From Mycobacterium sp. JS623 (GTDB lineage Bacteria; Actinomycetota; Actinomycetes; Mycobacteriales; Mycobacteriaceae): a stretch of 64,000 nucleotides of DNA. Below are positions 20,742 through 29,000 of the stretch, piece by piece. The first letter of the stretch is position 1. Each line of letters begins with the position of its first letter. The notes under the pieces were generated by a model that saw nothing but the letters and a program-made list of their open reading frames with translations, had not been told where the DNA came from and ran no database searches. The position numbers and the translations under genes were made by a program. The stretch covers positions 992,001 to 1,056,000 of the forward strand of contig NC_019966.1 in the NCBI RefSeq assembly GCF_000328565.1. The letters run 5' to 3'.

Positions 20742-21550
20742 GGATGTACCTCCAGCGTGCAGCATTTGACGGATCCGCCGCCCTTGAGCAGTTCGGACAG
20801 GTCGACACCGATCGGCCGGAACCCGGCCGTGCGCAGCTGCTCGGCAAAGCCGGTGGCAGCCGCGGGCATAACGACGTTGAGGCCGTCGGAAACCACGTTG
20901 AGGCCAAGCACTTTCGCGTCAGTGGCGGCGACCTCGATCGCATCCGGAAATAGCTCACGCAGCGCCGAGCGTGCCTCGGCACTGAACGCAGGCGGGTAAA
21001 ACGCGATCGTGGTGTCGTCGAGCACCGCCAGCGCGGTATCGAGATGGTAGAACCGCGGATCGACCAACTCGAGGCTCACCACCGGCATCCGCACGTACGC
21101 GGCGATTTCTCTGTGCGCGGCAAACTCGGTGCGGAAGCCATAGCCGGCCAACACGATTGAGCCGACGACGAGCAGATCGCCCTGGCCCTCGTTGACGTGG
21201 CGGGTTTCGGCGGGTGTAAAGCCGTGGCGGGTCATCCATTCGGCGTATGCGGCCGACTCGCCGGCGCGCTGCGGATAGGCGAACCGGGCGACGACGGCCG
21301 TGCCGTTCACCACCAGTCCACCGTTGGCCGCGTAGACCATGTCAGGCAGGCCCGCGACGGGCTCGACCATCTCGACAGTGTGGCCGAGTTCCTTGTATGT
21401 CTGCCGCAGCGTCTCCCACTGATTCATCGCGACGTGGGTGTCGACGGTCGTGGTGGTATCCATCCATGGATTGATGGCGTACTCGACGGCGAAGAAGGTC
21501 GGGGCGGTCATGGCGTAGTGGCGAGGGCGCGCCGTGCGCGTAAACGTCAT
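20738..21550 (-). CDS. ddaH: Dimethylargininase-like amidinohydrolase (DDAH family)
   Basis: 270-aa member of the amidinotransferase/arginine deiminase superfamily, probably hydrolysing N-methylated arginines (or a related guanidino compound) to citrulline. The catalytic Cys is in the C-terminal GGSVKCCTLE (about 263/264). Supporting blocks are MVYAANGGLVV, NEGQGDLLVVG and FYHLDTALAVL. It is the first gene of the minus-strand operon and its stop overlaps rocD. It corresponds to Rv2323c. A predicted promoter puts the transcription start at the A of the ATG (leaderless). Some homologues are annotated ornithine cyclodeaminase-like; the substrate is uncertain. Confidence 0.82.
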   Translation of the reverse strand: MTFTRTARPRHYAMTAPTFFAVEYAINPWMDTTTTVDTHVAMNQWETLRQTYKELGHTVEMVEPVAGLPDMVYAANGGLVVNGTAVVARFAYPQRAGESAAYAEWMTRHGFTPAETRHVNEGQGDLLVVGSIVLAGYGFRTEFAAHREIAAYVRMPVVSLELVDPRFYHLDTALAVLDDTTIAFYPPAFSAEARSALRELFPDAIEVAATDAKVLGLNVVSDGLNVVMPAAATGFAEQLRTAGFRPIGVDLSELLKGGGSVKCCTLEVHP

Positions 21551-21556
21551 GATTAG

Positions 21557-21585
21557 ACGGTATAAGCTGGCGTTTTTGCAATCAA
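21557..21585 (-). promoter_or_regulatory. Predicted leaderless promoter of ddaH operon
   Basis: On the minus strand: TTGATT (21585-21580), a 17-nt spacer and TACCGT (21562-21557), then 6 nt to the ATG at 21550. This geometry gives a leaderless mRNA. Confidence 0.5.
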
Positions 21586-21599
21586 TCGCCGTTTGTTGC
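21570..21599. promoter_or_regulatory. Direct repeats, candidate Lrp/AsnC binding region
   Basis: GCGTTTTTGC (21570-21579) and CCGTTTGTTGC (21589-21599) lie about two helical turns apart. They are in the short gap between ddaH and the divergent Lrp/AsnC gene and overlap the predicted ddaH promoter. Confidence 0.35.
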
Positions 21600-21663
21600 G
21601 TCTTGACCAGCGATCTATTGTGCCAGACTGAAAAATACGGCAGTTCGTTGCGCGGAGGTGATC

Positions 21664-22110
21664 ATGGAGCGTCTGGACGACACCGACGAGCGCATTCTCG
21701 CCGAATTGGCCGAGGATGCGCGGGCTACCTACGCCGAGATCGGCCAGCGGGTGAACCTGTCCGCGCCTGCTGTGAAACGGCGGGTCGACCGCATGCTCGA
21801 CAACGGCGTCATCCGCGGTTTCACCACCGTCGTCGACCGAAGCGCGCTTGGCTGGAACACCGAGGCCTACGTGCAGGTGTTCCGGCACGGCACCATCGCT
21901 CCAGATGAGCTGCGCAAGGCGTGGGTCGACATTCCCGAGGTCGTCAGCGCCGCAACAGTGACGGGCACCGCGGATGCGATCCTGCACGTGCTCGCCCGCG
22001 ACATGCGGCACTTGGAGGAGGCGCTCGAACGGATCCGCTCGGCCGCAGACGTCGAGCGCAGCGAAAGCATCGTGGTGCTGACCAACATCATTGACCGAAT
22101 GCGGGGCTGA
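21664..22110 (+). CDS. Lrp/AsnC family transcriptional regulator
   Basis: 148-aa regulator. The N-terminal HTH spans about residues 1-50 (LDDTDERILAELAEDARATYAEIGQRV, then SAPAVKRRVDRM as the recognition helix). The C-terminal RAM-type ligand/oligomer domain has VVSAATVTGTADAILHVLARD. ATG 21664 is preferred over the GTG at 21658 because GGAGG (21654-21658) is well spaced for it. It is divergent from ddaH-rocD-rocE-USP and almost certainly their regulator, with arginine or ornithine as likely effector. It corresponds to Rv2324. Confidence 0.92.
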   Translation: MERLDDTDERILAELAEDARATYAEIGQRVNLSAPAVKRRVDRMLDNGVIRGFTTVVDRSALGWNTEAYVQVFRHGTIAPDELRKAWVDIPEVVSAATVTGTADAILHVLARDMRHLEEALERIRSAADVERSESIVVLTNIIDRMRG

Positions 22111-22167
22111 GAGGCCAACCACAGGGTGGCCGGTCACAACTATCCAGGGATCGTGTAAGAACTGCGC

Positions 22168-23340
22168 ATGACTTCTAGTGGGGGCATCATCATCGTCGGG
22201 GGAGGACTGGCGGCCGCGCGCACAGCCGAGCAACTGCGTCGTTCGGAGTACACGGGGCCGATCACCATCGTCAGCGACGAGGACCATCTGCCGTACGACC
22301 GGCCGCCGCTGTCCAAGGAGGTGCTGCGCGCCGAAACCGACGACGTCACGCTCAAGCCCGCGGAGTTCTACTCCGAGCACGACATCACCATGCTGCTCGG
22401 CAAGGGCGCGCGCTCGGTGGACACCGATGCTAAGACGGTGGTGCTGACCGACGGCAGCTCGATCGGCTACGACGAGCTGATCATCGCGACGGGCTTGGTG
22501 CCCAAGCGGATTCCGTCCTTCCCCGATCTGCCGGGCATCCATGTGCTGCGGTCGTTCGATGAAAGCCTGAAGCTGCGCAGCGAGGCCGATGCGGCCAACA
22601 AGGCCGTCGTCGTCGGCGCAGGCTTCATCGGCTGCGAGGTGGCGGCCAGCCTGCGCAGGTTGGGCGTCGACGTGGTCTTGGTGGAACCGCAGCCGACTCC
22701 GCTGGCGTCGGTGCTCGGCGAGCAGATCGGCGCGCTGGTCACCCGGCTGCACCAGGCCGAAGGCGTCGACGTTCGGTGCGGTATCGGTGTGGCCGAGGTG
22801 TTGGGCACCGAGAAGGTCGAGAAGGTCAAGTTGAGCGATGGAACCGAACTCGACGCGGACATCGTCGTCGTCGGGATCGGCTCGACTCCGGCGATCGGGT
22901 GGCTCGACGGTAGCGGTATCGAGGTGGACAACGGCGTGGTCTGCGACGAAGTCGGCCGTACCGCCACCCCGCACGTGTGGGCCATCGGGGACGTCGCGTC
23001 ATGGCGGCATCCCGTGGGACATCAAGTGCGCGTGGAACATTGGAGCAATGTCGCTGACCAGGCCCGCGCTATGGTGCCCGCGATGCTTGGCCAGGAGGCG
23101 TCTGCGACCGTCACGGTCCCGTACTTCTGGAGCGATCAGTACGACGTCAAGATTCAGTGCCTCGGTGAGCCGGAGGCCACCGACACTGTGCACATCGTCG
23201 AGGACGACGGGCGCAAGTTCCTGGCGTTCTACGAGCGCGACGGCGTGGTCGCCGGTGTGGTCGGCGGCGGCATGCCGGGCAAGGTGATGAAGGCCCGCAA
23301 CAAGATCGCCTCGGGTGCACCCATTTCCGACGTGCTCTAG
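22168..23340 (+). CDS. Ferredoxin reductase-like FAD/NAD(P) oxidoreductase
   Basis: 390-aa flavoprotein. The N-terminal FAD dinucleotide fold has IIIVGGGLAAARTAEQLRR, the DRPPLSKEVL block follows, and the ATG loop is LIIATGLVPKR. The NAD(P) fold has VVVGAGFIGCEVAASLRRLG, the second FAD motif is HVWAIGDVASW, and a C-terminal reductase domain ends the protein. There is no redox CxxC, so it fits the oxygenase-coupled ferredoxin reductase group that feeds P450s or Rieske enzymes. By order it is Rv0688. A P450 gene lies 12 kb downstream; pairing with it is conjecture. Convergent overlap of 4 nt with the VOC gene. Confidence 0.9.
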   Translation: MTSSGGIIIVGGGLAAARTAEQLRRSEYTGPITIVSDEDHLPYDRPPLSKEVLRAETDDVTLKPAEFYSEHDITMLLGKGARSVDTDAKTVVLTDGSSIGYDELIIATGLVPKRIPSFPDLPGIHVLRSFDESLKLRSEADAANKAVVVGAGFIGCEVAASLRRLGVDVVLVEPQPTPLASVLGEQIGALVTRLHQAEGVDVRCGIGVAEVLGTEKVEKVKLSDGTELDADIVVVGIGSTPAIGWLDGSGIEVDNGVVCDEVGRTATPHVWAIGDVASWRHPVGHQVRVEHWSNVADQARAMVPAMLGQEASATVTVPYFWSDQYDVKIQCLGEPEATDTVHIVEDDGRKFLAFYERDGVVAGVVGGGMPGKVMKARNKIASGAPISDVL

Positions 23341-24617
23341 AACTCGCCGAGGTAGAAGCGCGTGCCCTGGTCGTCGGTGCAATGCGCCATTTTCCCGTAG
23401 GCCTGCTGCGACGGCTCCTCGATGATCGTGCCGCCTGCCTCGCGCACCCGGGCCACCGCGGCATCGACGTCCTCGACCGTCCACATCGGCACGGTCACGG
23501 CTGCGGCGTTGCCGCCCGCGATGCCTGCCATCGGATGGGTCTGCTGAATGCCCCACCCATCGTCGATGCGGCCGGGTTCGAAGGTCCAGAACAGCACGCC
23601 GCTGTAGAACGCCTTGAACGCCGTCGAGTCGGGCACCTCGTAGGTGAGGTACGAAAGTTCGCCCGGCCCAGTGCCGTTCAGTGCGGGACGCGGCTGGCCG
23701 GCCGTCGGGTGGAACACCGCGAATGCCGTGCCCTGCGGGTCAATGGCGTCGAGCACGGTGCCGAAGTCGAACTGCTGCTCCTCGCCGACGGTGCCGCCGC
23801 CGTCGAGGATGGACTGCCGTGCGCCCTGCAGATCGGCGACCGCATAGCAGCAGAGCATGCCCTGCCTGCTGGCGACGCTGAAGATGCCGATGCGCTGGGT
23901 GGTGTTGGTGACCTGGTGGCTCTGGGGGTCATACGTCCAGCCGAGCACGTGGCCGTAGAATGCCGCCGCGCGGTCGGCGTCGGGCGTCCACACCGAGACG
24001 TAGCCGACATCGCCGTGCTGGATCGGAACCGCCGTACCGGTCACCGGGCCGCTGAGCATCCAGCGGTGGTTGAACGGGTCGATGATCGTCGCATTGCGGG
24101 CCCCGTAGTTCTCGTACGGTTCTCGCTGCACGCGCGCACCGCGCTCCCGCGCACGCTCGAGCGTTGCATCGGTGTCGGCGACATGCAGCATCAGGCTCAC
24201 CGAAGTCGCTTGCGGTGCAGGCGCTTTCACTCCCAGGGCGGGGTACTCGTCCGACAGGTACAGCACGCCGTCGCCGATCGCAAGTTCGGCATGACCGATG
24301 CGGCCGTCATCCATCTCATACATCTCGCCGACCAGCGTGGCGCCGAACGTGTCGATGTACCAGGCGATGGCCTCACGTGCGTTGGCGACGGCGAGGTACG
24401 GCAGCGCCGCAGGACGCGGCGGAGCCTGCGCGACGGTTGGCCGGTTGAGCTCGGCGATGGCAGTTTCGGTGCCACTCATGTCAACTCCTTGTGTTCGATT
24501 GGGAAGGGACACAGCGGATTCCAGACGGGCGCGGAGGCGGGCCGCGAATGCCGGATCGGGTTGGACCGGAAGCTCGTCACCATGCAGCACGCTCAGCGGA
24601 TCTCTGCTGTTGTTCAT
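23337..24617 (-). CDS. Triple VOC (glyoxalase-fold) protein coupled to ECF sigma factor
   Basis: 426-aa protein. An N-terminal segment of about 55 aa (DPAFAARLRARLESAV) precedes three vicinal-oxygen-chelate domains at about residues 65-180, 185-295 and 300-426. Each has the beta-alpha-beta-beta-beta pattern (ATLVGEMYEMDDGRIGHAEL, FYGHVLGWTYDP, FYSGVLFWTFEPG). Start ATG 24617 overlaps the sigma-factor stop (ATGA); the longer frame to 24722 is shadow of the sigma gene. VOC proteins bind metal and act in glyoxalase, dioxygenase or antibiotic-binding roles. The N-terminal segment may link the VOC part to the sigma factor, like a one-protein sensor. Function is inferred from coupling only. Confidence 0.82.
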   Translation of the reverse strand: MNNSRDPLSVLHGDELPVQPDPAFAARLRARLESAVSLPNRTQGVDMSGTETAIAELNRPTVAQAPPRPAALPYLAVANAREAIAWYIDTFGATLVGEMYEMDDGRIGHAELAIGDGVLYLSDEYPALGVKAPAPQATSVSLMLHVADTDATLERARERGARVQREPYENYGARNATIIDPFNHRWMLSGPVTGTAVPIQHGDVGYVSVWTPDADRAAAFYGHVLGWTYDPQSHQVTNTTQRIGIFSVASRQGMLCCYAVADLQGARQSILDGGGTVGEEQQFDFGTVLDAIDPQGTAFAVFHPTAGQPRPALNGTGPGELSYLTYEVPDSTAFKAFYSGVLFWTFEPGRIDDGWGIQQTHPMAGIAGGNAAAVTVPMWTVEDVDAAVARVREAGGTIIEEPSQQAYGKMAHCTDDQGTRFYLGEF

Positions 24618-25138
24618 GGCTTCCCTCCTTCCGGTGCCGGGTAGTGAGATCTGAACGCGCGCCGGGCCCGTACCAGCAGCGCCTCTGTCGCGTGCACGGT
24701 GCGGCCGATCAACTCGGCGCACTCAGGCACCGAGCAGTCGTCCATGTAGCGCAGCGCCAGGACCGTGCGGTGCTGTTCGGGAAGTCTGGCGAGCACGCTC
24801 TCGGCGACGATGCGATCCAGCGCCGCGTCCCAATCACCCGCCGGGTCGGCCGCCTCTGGCAGTTCGGCCACCGGCACGCTGAACCGGTCGTGCCTGCGCC
24901 GGTAGTGGTCGGCAAGCTTGTGCCGCGCCACGCCCAACAACCACGGCACCGTCATCGGCGGAGGCGCGTCCTTGCGGGCGGCATCCATTGCCGCCAGGAA
25001 GGTTTCCGAGGTCAGGTCCTCGGCGGTTCCGCGGTCGCCGCAGCGTCGGACGAAGTATCCGTATACAACCGGCAGGGCATCGTCGTACAGCGCCAGCAGG
25101 GTCCGCGGAGCGTCGTTGCCATCTGGTTCGGCGCTCAC
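24614..25138 (-). CDS. ECF sigma factor (RNA polymerase sigma-70 family)
   Basis: 174-aa extracytoplasmic-function sigma factor. Region 2 is about residues 15-85 (LYDDALPVVYGYFVRRCGD, GTAEDLTSETFLAAM, PWLLGVARHKLADHYRRR). Region 4 is about 110-165 (LPEQHRTVLALRYMDDCSVPECAELIGRTVHATEALLVRARRAF, described here in parts). I take GTG 25138 as start; the ORF extends to 25180 without a better signal. No anti-sigma gene is adjacent. Instead the overlapping downstream gene encodes a VOC protein, as in some ECF groups whose partner is a soluble enzyme-like sensor. Target promoters unknown. Confidence 0.87.
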   Translation of the reverse strand: MSAEPDGNDAPRTLLALYDDALPVVYGYFVRRCGDRGTAEDLTSETFLAAMDAARKDAPPPMTVPWLLGVARHKLADHYRRRHDRFSVPVAELPEAADPAGDWDAALDRIVAESVLARLPEQHRTVLALRYMDDCSVPECAELIGRTVHATEALLVRARRAFRSHYPAPEGGKP

Positions 25139-25374
25139 ACCCTTATCGTCGCCTCGTGGGGCCCAACTCCGACGCCCCAATCCGAAAAATCTTGCTATCC
25201 GCCTTCTCCGACACGGACGATCGTCTTACCGGGGGTGCGATTGGCCGGCATGAATACCGGCGCTGCCTCGATAAGCGGGACCACCGACGAATTACCTCGC
25301 CTCGGCCGGCGATCGAGACATCGGGCCGGCCAGCGCCAAGCTCGCAGATGTGCTGCTCGCATTGGCGAAAGAGG

Positions 25375-25977
25375 CTACGCATCCAGCGCGGACAGTCCGG
25401 CACTGACGGTGTCGAACGCAGCGCCCAATGCCTGTGCGAGTGAGACGGACTCGTCGGCCAGCCAGTTCTCGTAGGCCGACAGCGCGACCCCGAGCATCGT
25501 CCACGCCACCGTCTGCGGCACCAGATCTTCCACCTTTGCGCCGAGCCGTTGCGCCACGAATGCGGCGACGACCGCGCGCCAGCCCGCATACATCGTCATC
25601 GAATATGCTTGCAGTGCCGCGGTTTCCAGGATTACGCGCATCCGTTGCCGGTGTCGAGCGGTCTCCTTGTCGTCGAAGCTGTTGAACGCCAACAGCGCAG
25701 TGCGCAACGCTTCTCCGACGGGAACATCGGGTTGCAGCTCATGGAGCAGATCACGCATGTGGTCAAGGTGTGCGTCGAAGTCGCCCCACGGTAGGGCGTT
25801 TTTGGACGGGTAATAGCGAAAGAGGGTGCGGCGGGCGATGCCCGCAGCCTCGGCGACGTCGTCGACGCTGACCTCGTCGAAGCCTCTGGCCGCGAACAGG
25901 TCGATGGCCACGTTGGAGATGTGGTCGGTGGTCGTGGAGCGCCGTCGGCCCACCCGGTGCTGGGATACCGGCCGCAT
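25375..25977 (-). CDS. mftR: Mycofactocin system TetR regulator MftR
   Basis: 200-aa TetR repressor divergent from mftA. The HTH region is about residues 10-60 ([47 protein letters not shown], given as positions). The ligand domain ends [20 protein letters not shown] start at ATG 25977 ([13 protein letters not shown]), which has AAGGGG 6-7 nt before it and gives the length of Rv0691c. An ATG at 26010 is possible. MftR is known to repress mft genes and to respond to long-chain acyl-CoA. An inverted repeat at 26022-26039 is a likely site. Confidence 0.92.
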
Positions 25978-26021
25978 GACCACCCCTTCCATTTCGGCAC
26001 TCGATGCCATATTATTGCGAC

Positions 26022-26039
26022 CTCGATCACATTGTCGAG
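26022..26039. promoter_or_regulatory. Candidate MftR operator between mftR and mftA
   Basis: CTCGA-8 nt-TCGAG inverted repeat, 27 bp before mftA and 45 bp from the mftR start. Its position suits control of both divergent genes. Confidence 0.4.
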
Positions 26040-26065
26040 ACCCAACGCGACGAAAGGTGCTGCTC

Positions 26066-26191
26066 ATGGAGCCTAACCAAGTAGATGGAAACGAGACCGG
26101 AGCCGCTCCGGCGGCGCCATCGGGTGCCGAACTCGTCACCGAAACGCTGGTCGAAGAGGTGTCGATCGACGGGATGTGCGGGGTCTACTGA
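26066..26191 (+). CDS. mftA: Mycofactocin precursor peptide MftA
   Basis: 41-aa peptide, the substrate from which the redox cofactor mycofactocin is made. It has the conserved C-terminus IDGMCGVY; the last Val-Tyr pair is decarboxylated and crosslinked by MftC and released by MftE. The leader part ([12 protein letters not shown]) is the MftB-binding region. GAAAGG precedes the ATG at 26066. It lies 2 nt before mftB on the same transcript. Confidence 0.97.
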
Positions 26192-26193
26192 CC

Positions 26194-26493
26194 GTGTCGT
26201 CGCCCGCTGTGGCGTTCGATCCGGACGTGCCCTGGCGGCTGCACCACCAGGTGGCGGTGCGGCCCGAGCCGTTCGGTGCGCTGCTCTATCACTTCGGAAC
26301 GCGAAAGCTGTCGTTCCTGAAGAACACGACGATCGTCGCGGTGGTCAACTCGATTGGCGACCACCCCGACGCTCGCTCGGCGTGCCGAGCCGCGGGTATC
26401 GAGGACGCGCAGCAGGCCCCTTATCTGCACGCGCTCGGCGTGCTGGCCCAGTCGAAGATGCTCGTGAAAGAAGGACACCGTGACTCCGGTTGA
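26194..26493 (+). CDS. mftB: Mycofactocin peptide chaperone MftB (RRE protein)
   Basis: 99-aa RiPP recognition element that binds the MftA leader and delivers it to the radical-SAM enzyme. I start at GTG 26194, two bases after the mftA stop; the frame is open to 26176 within mftA. Typical segments are RLHHQVAVRPEPFGALLYHFGTRKL (described by position, residues 11-35) and a C-terminal winged-helix part with LHALGVLAQSKML. It overlaps mftC by 14 nt. Length agrees with MftB family members (about 90-105 aa). Confidence 0.95.
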   Translation: MSSPAVAFDPDVPWRLHHQVAVRPEPFGALLYHFGTRKLSFLKNTTIVAVVNSIGDHPDARSACRAAGIEDAQQAPYLHALGVLAQSKMLVKEGHRDSG

Positions 26494-27673
26494 TTCGGCG
26501 CTCGCGCCGGCTGCCCAACCCGTGCCCAGGCTGGTCGAGCAGTTCGAGCACGGTCTCGACGCGCCGATCTGCCTGACGTGGGAGCTCACCTACGCCTGCA
26601 ACCTGGCGTGTGTGCACTGCCTGTCATCGTCGGGTAAGCGCGATCCGCGCGAGTTGACCACGCAGCAGTGCGAGGACATCATCGACGAACTCGAGCGCAT
26701 GCAGGTGTTCTATGTGAACATCGGCGGCGGCGAACCCACTGTGCGGCCCGACTTTTGGGAACTCGTCGATTACGCGACCGCGCATCACGTTGGCGTCAAG
26801 TTCTCCACCAACGGCGTGCGCATCACCGGTGAGGTCGCAAAGCGTTTGGCGGCAAGCGATTACGTCGACGTGCAGATCTCACTTGACGGTGCGACAGCTG
26901 AGGTCAACGACGCCGTACGCGGCGCGGGTTCATTTGCGATGGCGACCCGTGCCCTGCAGAACCTGGCCGACGCCGGCTTCTCCGACGCCAAGATCTCTGT
27001 TGTCGTCACGCGACACAACGTCGACCAGCTTGATGAATTCGCTGCTCTCGCGGCGCGTTACGGCGCGACGTTACGGATCACCCGGCTGCGGCCGTCGGGC
27101 CGCGGTGCTGACGTGTGGGACGAACTGCATCCCACCGCCGAGCAGCAGGTGCAGCTCTACGACTGGCTGGTGGCCAAGGGCGACCGGGTGCTCACCGGCG
27201 ACTCCTTCTTCCACCTGTCGGGTCTCGGCGAGCCTGGAGCGCTGGCCGGGCTGAACCTGTGCGGCGCCGGCCGCGTGGTGTGCCTGATCGACCCAGTTGG
27301 CGACGTCTATGCATGCCCGTTCGCCATCCACGATCGCTTCCAAGCTGGAAACATCTTGTCCGACGGCGGTTTTGACAACGTCTGGAAGAATTCTGCGCTG
27401 TTCCTCGAGCTGCGTGAGCCGCAGTCGGCAGGCGCATGCGGCAGCTGCGGGCACTACGACAGTTGCCGTGGGGGCTGCATGGCCGCCAAGTTCTTCACCG
27501 GCCTGCCGCTCGATGGGCCCGACCCCGAATGCGTTGAGGGCTACGGTGCTCCGGCTCTGGCGCAAGAGCGGGTCAAGCCGAAGTCGAGCGTCGACCATTC
27601 CAGAAGCCAACCCGTCATGTTGAAACTTTTGTCGAAGCCTCCGGTCCGACTTTGTAACGAAAGTCCGGTGTAG
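26480..27673 (+). CDS. mftC: Mycofactocin radical SAM maturase MftC
   Basis: 397-aa radical S-adenosylmethionine enzyme. The [4Fe-4S] motif is Cys40-x3-Cys44-x2-Cys47 (CNLACVHC). IGGGEPT follows, and a C-terminal SPASM domain binds two auxiliary clusters (CGAGRVVCLIDPVGDVYACPF, CGSCGHYDSCRGGC). It oxidatively decarboxylates the MftA C-terminal Tyr and then forms the Val-Tyr ring. GTG start at 26480 follows AAGGA. The C-terminal extension ending CNESPV is shared with mycobacterial MftC. The gene ends 2 nt before mftD. Confidence 0.97.
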   Translation: MTPVDSALAPAAQPVPRLVEQFEHGLDAPICLTWELTYACNLACVHCLSSSGKRDPRELTTQQCEDIIDELERMQVFYVNIGGGEPTVRPDFWELVDYATAHHVGVKFSTNGVRITGEVAKRLAASDYVDVQISLDGATAEVNDAVRGAGSFAMATRALQNLADAGFSDAKISVVVTRHNVDQLDEFAALAARYGATLRITRLRPSGRGADVWDELHPTAEQQVQLYDWLVAKGDRVLTGDSFFHLSGLGEPGALAGLNLCGAGRVVCLIDPVGDVYACPFAIHDRFQAGNILSDGGFDNVWKNSALFLELREPQSAGACGSCGHYDSCRGGCMAAKFFTGLPLDGPDPECVEGYGAPALAQERVKPKSSVDHSRSQPVMLKLLSKPPVRLCNESPV

Positions 27674-27675
27674 TC

Positions 27676-28866
27676 ATGGCTGACACCTGGTTCGAAACCG
27701 TCGCGTTCGCCCAACAGGTCGCCAAGAAGCGCCTGCCGAAGCCGGTGTACGCCGCGCTGCTGGCGGCGAGCGAGAAGGGCGTGACGGTCGCCGACAACGT
27801 CGACGCGTTCGCGGAGCTGGGCCTCGCGCCGCACGTGATCGGCGCGCTCGAGAAGCGGGATCTCTCGACAACGGTTATGGGACAGGATATTTCGCTGCCC
27901 GTGCTGATCTCGCCCACCGGTGTGCAGGCAGTGCATCCCGACGGTGAGGTCGCCGTCGCCAGAGCCGCTGCCGCCCGCGGCACCGCAATGGGGCTGTCGT
28001 CGTTTGCGAGTAAACCGATCGAAGAGGTGATCGCCGCCAACCCGAAGCTGTTCTTTCAGGTGTACTGGCTCGGCGGCCGCGATGCGATCGCCGCACGGGT
28101 GGAGCGGGCGCGTGAGGCAGGTGCCGCCGGCCTGATCGTCACCACGGACTGGAGCTTCTCCCACGGTCGCGACTGGGGCAGCCCGAAGATCCCCGAGGAG
28201 ATGAACCTGCGCACCACCGTGCGCATGCTCCCGACGGGGCTGACGCGCCCGCGGTGGTTCTATCAGTGGGCCAAGACCATGCGCCCGCCCAACCTGCGGG
28301 TGCCCAACCAGGCGGCACGCGGCGAGGCGGGACCGCCGTTCTTCGCCGCCTACGGCGAATGGATGGGCACGCCTCCACCCACCTGGGAGGACATCGCGTG
28401 GCTGCGCGAGCTGTGGGGCGGGCCGTTCATGCTCAAGGGCGTGATGCGTGTCGATGACGCCAAACGTGCTGTGGATGCCGGTGTTTCGGCAATCTCGGTG
28501 TCCAATCACGGCGGCAACAACCTCGACTGCACACCCGCGTCAATTCGGGCGCTGCCCGCGATTGCCGACGCCGTCGGAGATGAGATCGAGGTGCTGCTGG
28601 ACGGTGGAATCCGGCGGGGCAGCGATGTGGTGAAGGCGCTGGCGCTGGGTGCGCGTGCGGTGATGATCGGTCGTGCCTACCTCTGGGGCCTGGCGGCTAA
28701 CGGTCAAGCTGGGGTTGAGAACATACTCGACGTCCTGCGGGGCGGCATCGATTCGGCGTTGATGGGCCTAGGTCGCGCCTCAGTCCACGATCTTGTTGCC
28801 AGCGACATCCTCGTCCCGCCGGGCTTCACCCGAGCGCTGGGAGTGCCCCCAGAGGCCGATTCCTGA
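27676..28866 (+). CDS. mftD: Pre-mycofactocin synthase MftD (FMN enzyme, LldD-like)
   Basis: 396-aa FMN-dependent alpha-hydroxy-acid oxidase-fold protein, formerly called lldD1. MftD oxidatively deaminates the ring intermediate AHDP to the redox-active pre-mycofactocin (dicarbonyl form). Family motifs are VLISPTGVQAVHPDGE, SNHGGNNLDC (catalytic His and Arg region), VLLDGGIRRGSDVVKALALGA (FMN phosphate) and IGRAYLWGLA. It begins 2 nt after mftC and keeps full length. A 134-nt gap with no ORF, containing a CCAGGG/CCCTGG hairpin but no T-run, separates it from mftE. Confidence 0.96.
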   Translation: MADTWFETVAFAQQVAKKRLPKPVYAALLAASEKGVTVADNVDAFAELGLAPHVIGALEKRDLSTTVMGQDISLPVLISPTGVQAVHPDGEVAVARAAAARGTAMGLSSFASKPIEEVIAANPKLFFQVYWLGGRDAIAARVERAREAGAAGLIVTTDWSFSHGRDWGSPKIPEEMNLRTTVRMLPTGLTRPRWFYQWAKTMRPPNLRVPNQAARGEAGPPFFAAYGEWMGTPPPTWEDIAWLRELWGGPFMLKGVMRVDDAKRAVDAGVSAISVSNHGGNNLDCTPASIRALPAIADAVGDEIEVLLDGGIRRGSDVVKALALGARAVMIGRAYLWGLAANGQAGVENILDVLRGGIDSALMGLGRASVHDLVASDILVPPGFTRALGVPPEADS

Positions 28867-29000
28867 CCGGCAAAACGGGCCAGGGCCGAACCCCCTGGTA
28901 CAGGCGTGGCGGAGGGGGCTGACGTGGCTCCGCTGAGGCGGCCGAGAAAAATTCACGGAAATCAATTGCTGCGCATGCACCAACAATTGGCGCACGCCAG

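Noticed and set aside
24491..25474. 327-aa plus-strand frame opposite the sigma factor
   Set aside because: Arg/Ala/Pro-rich shadow crossing two real minus-strand genes.
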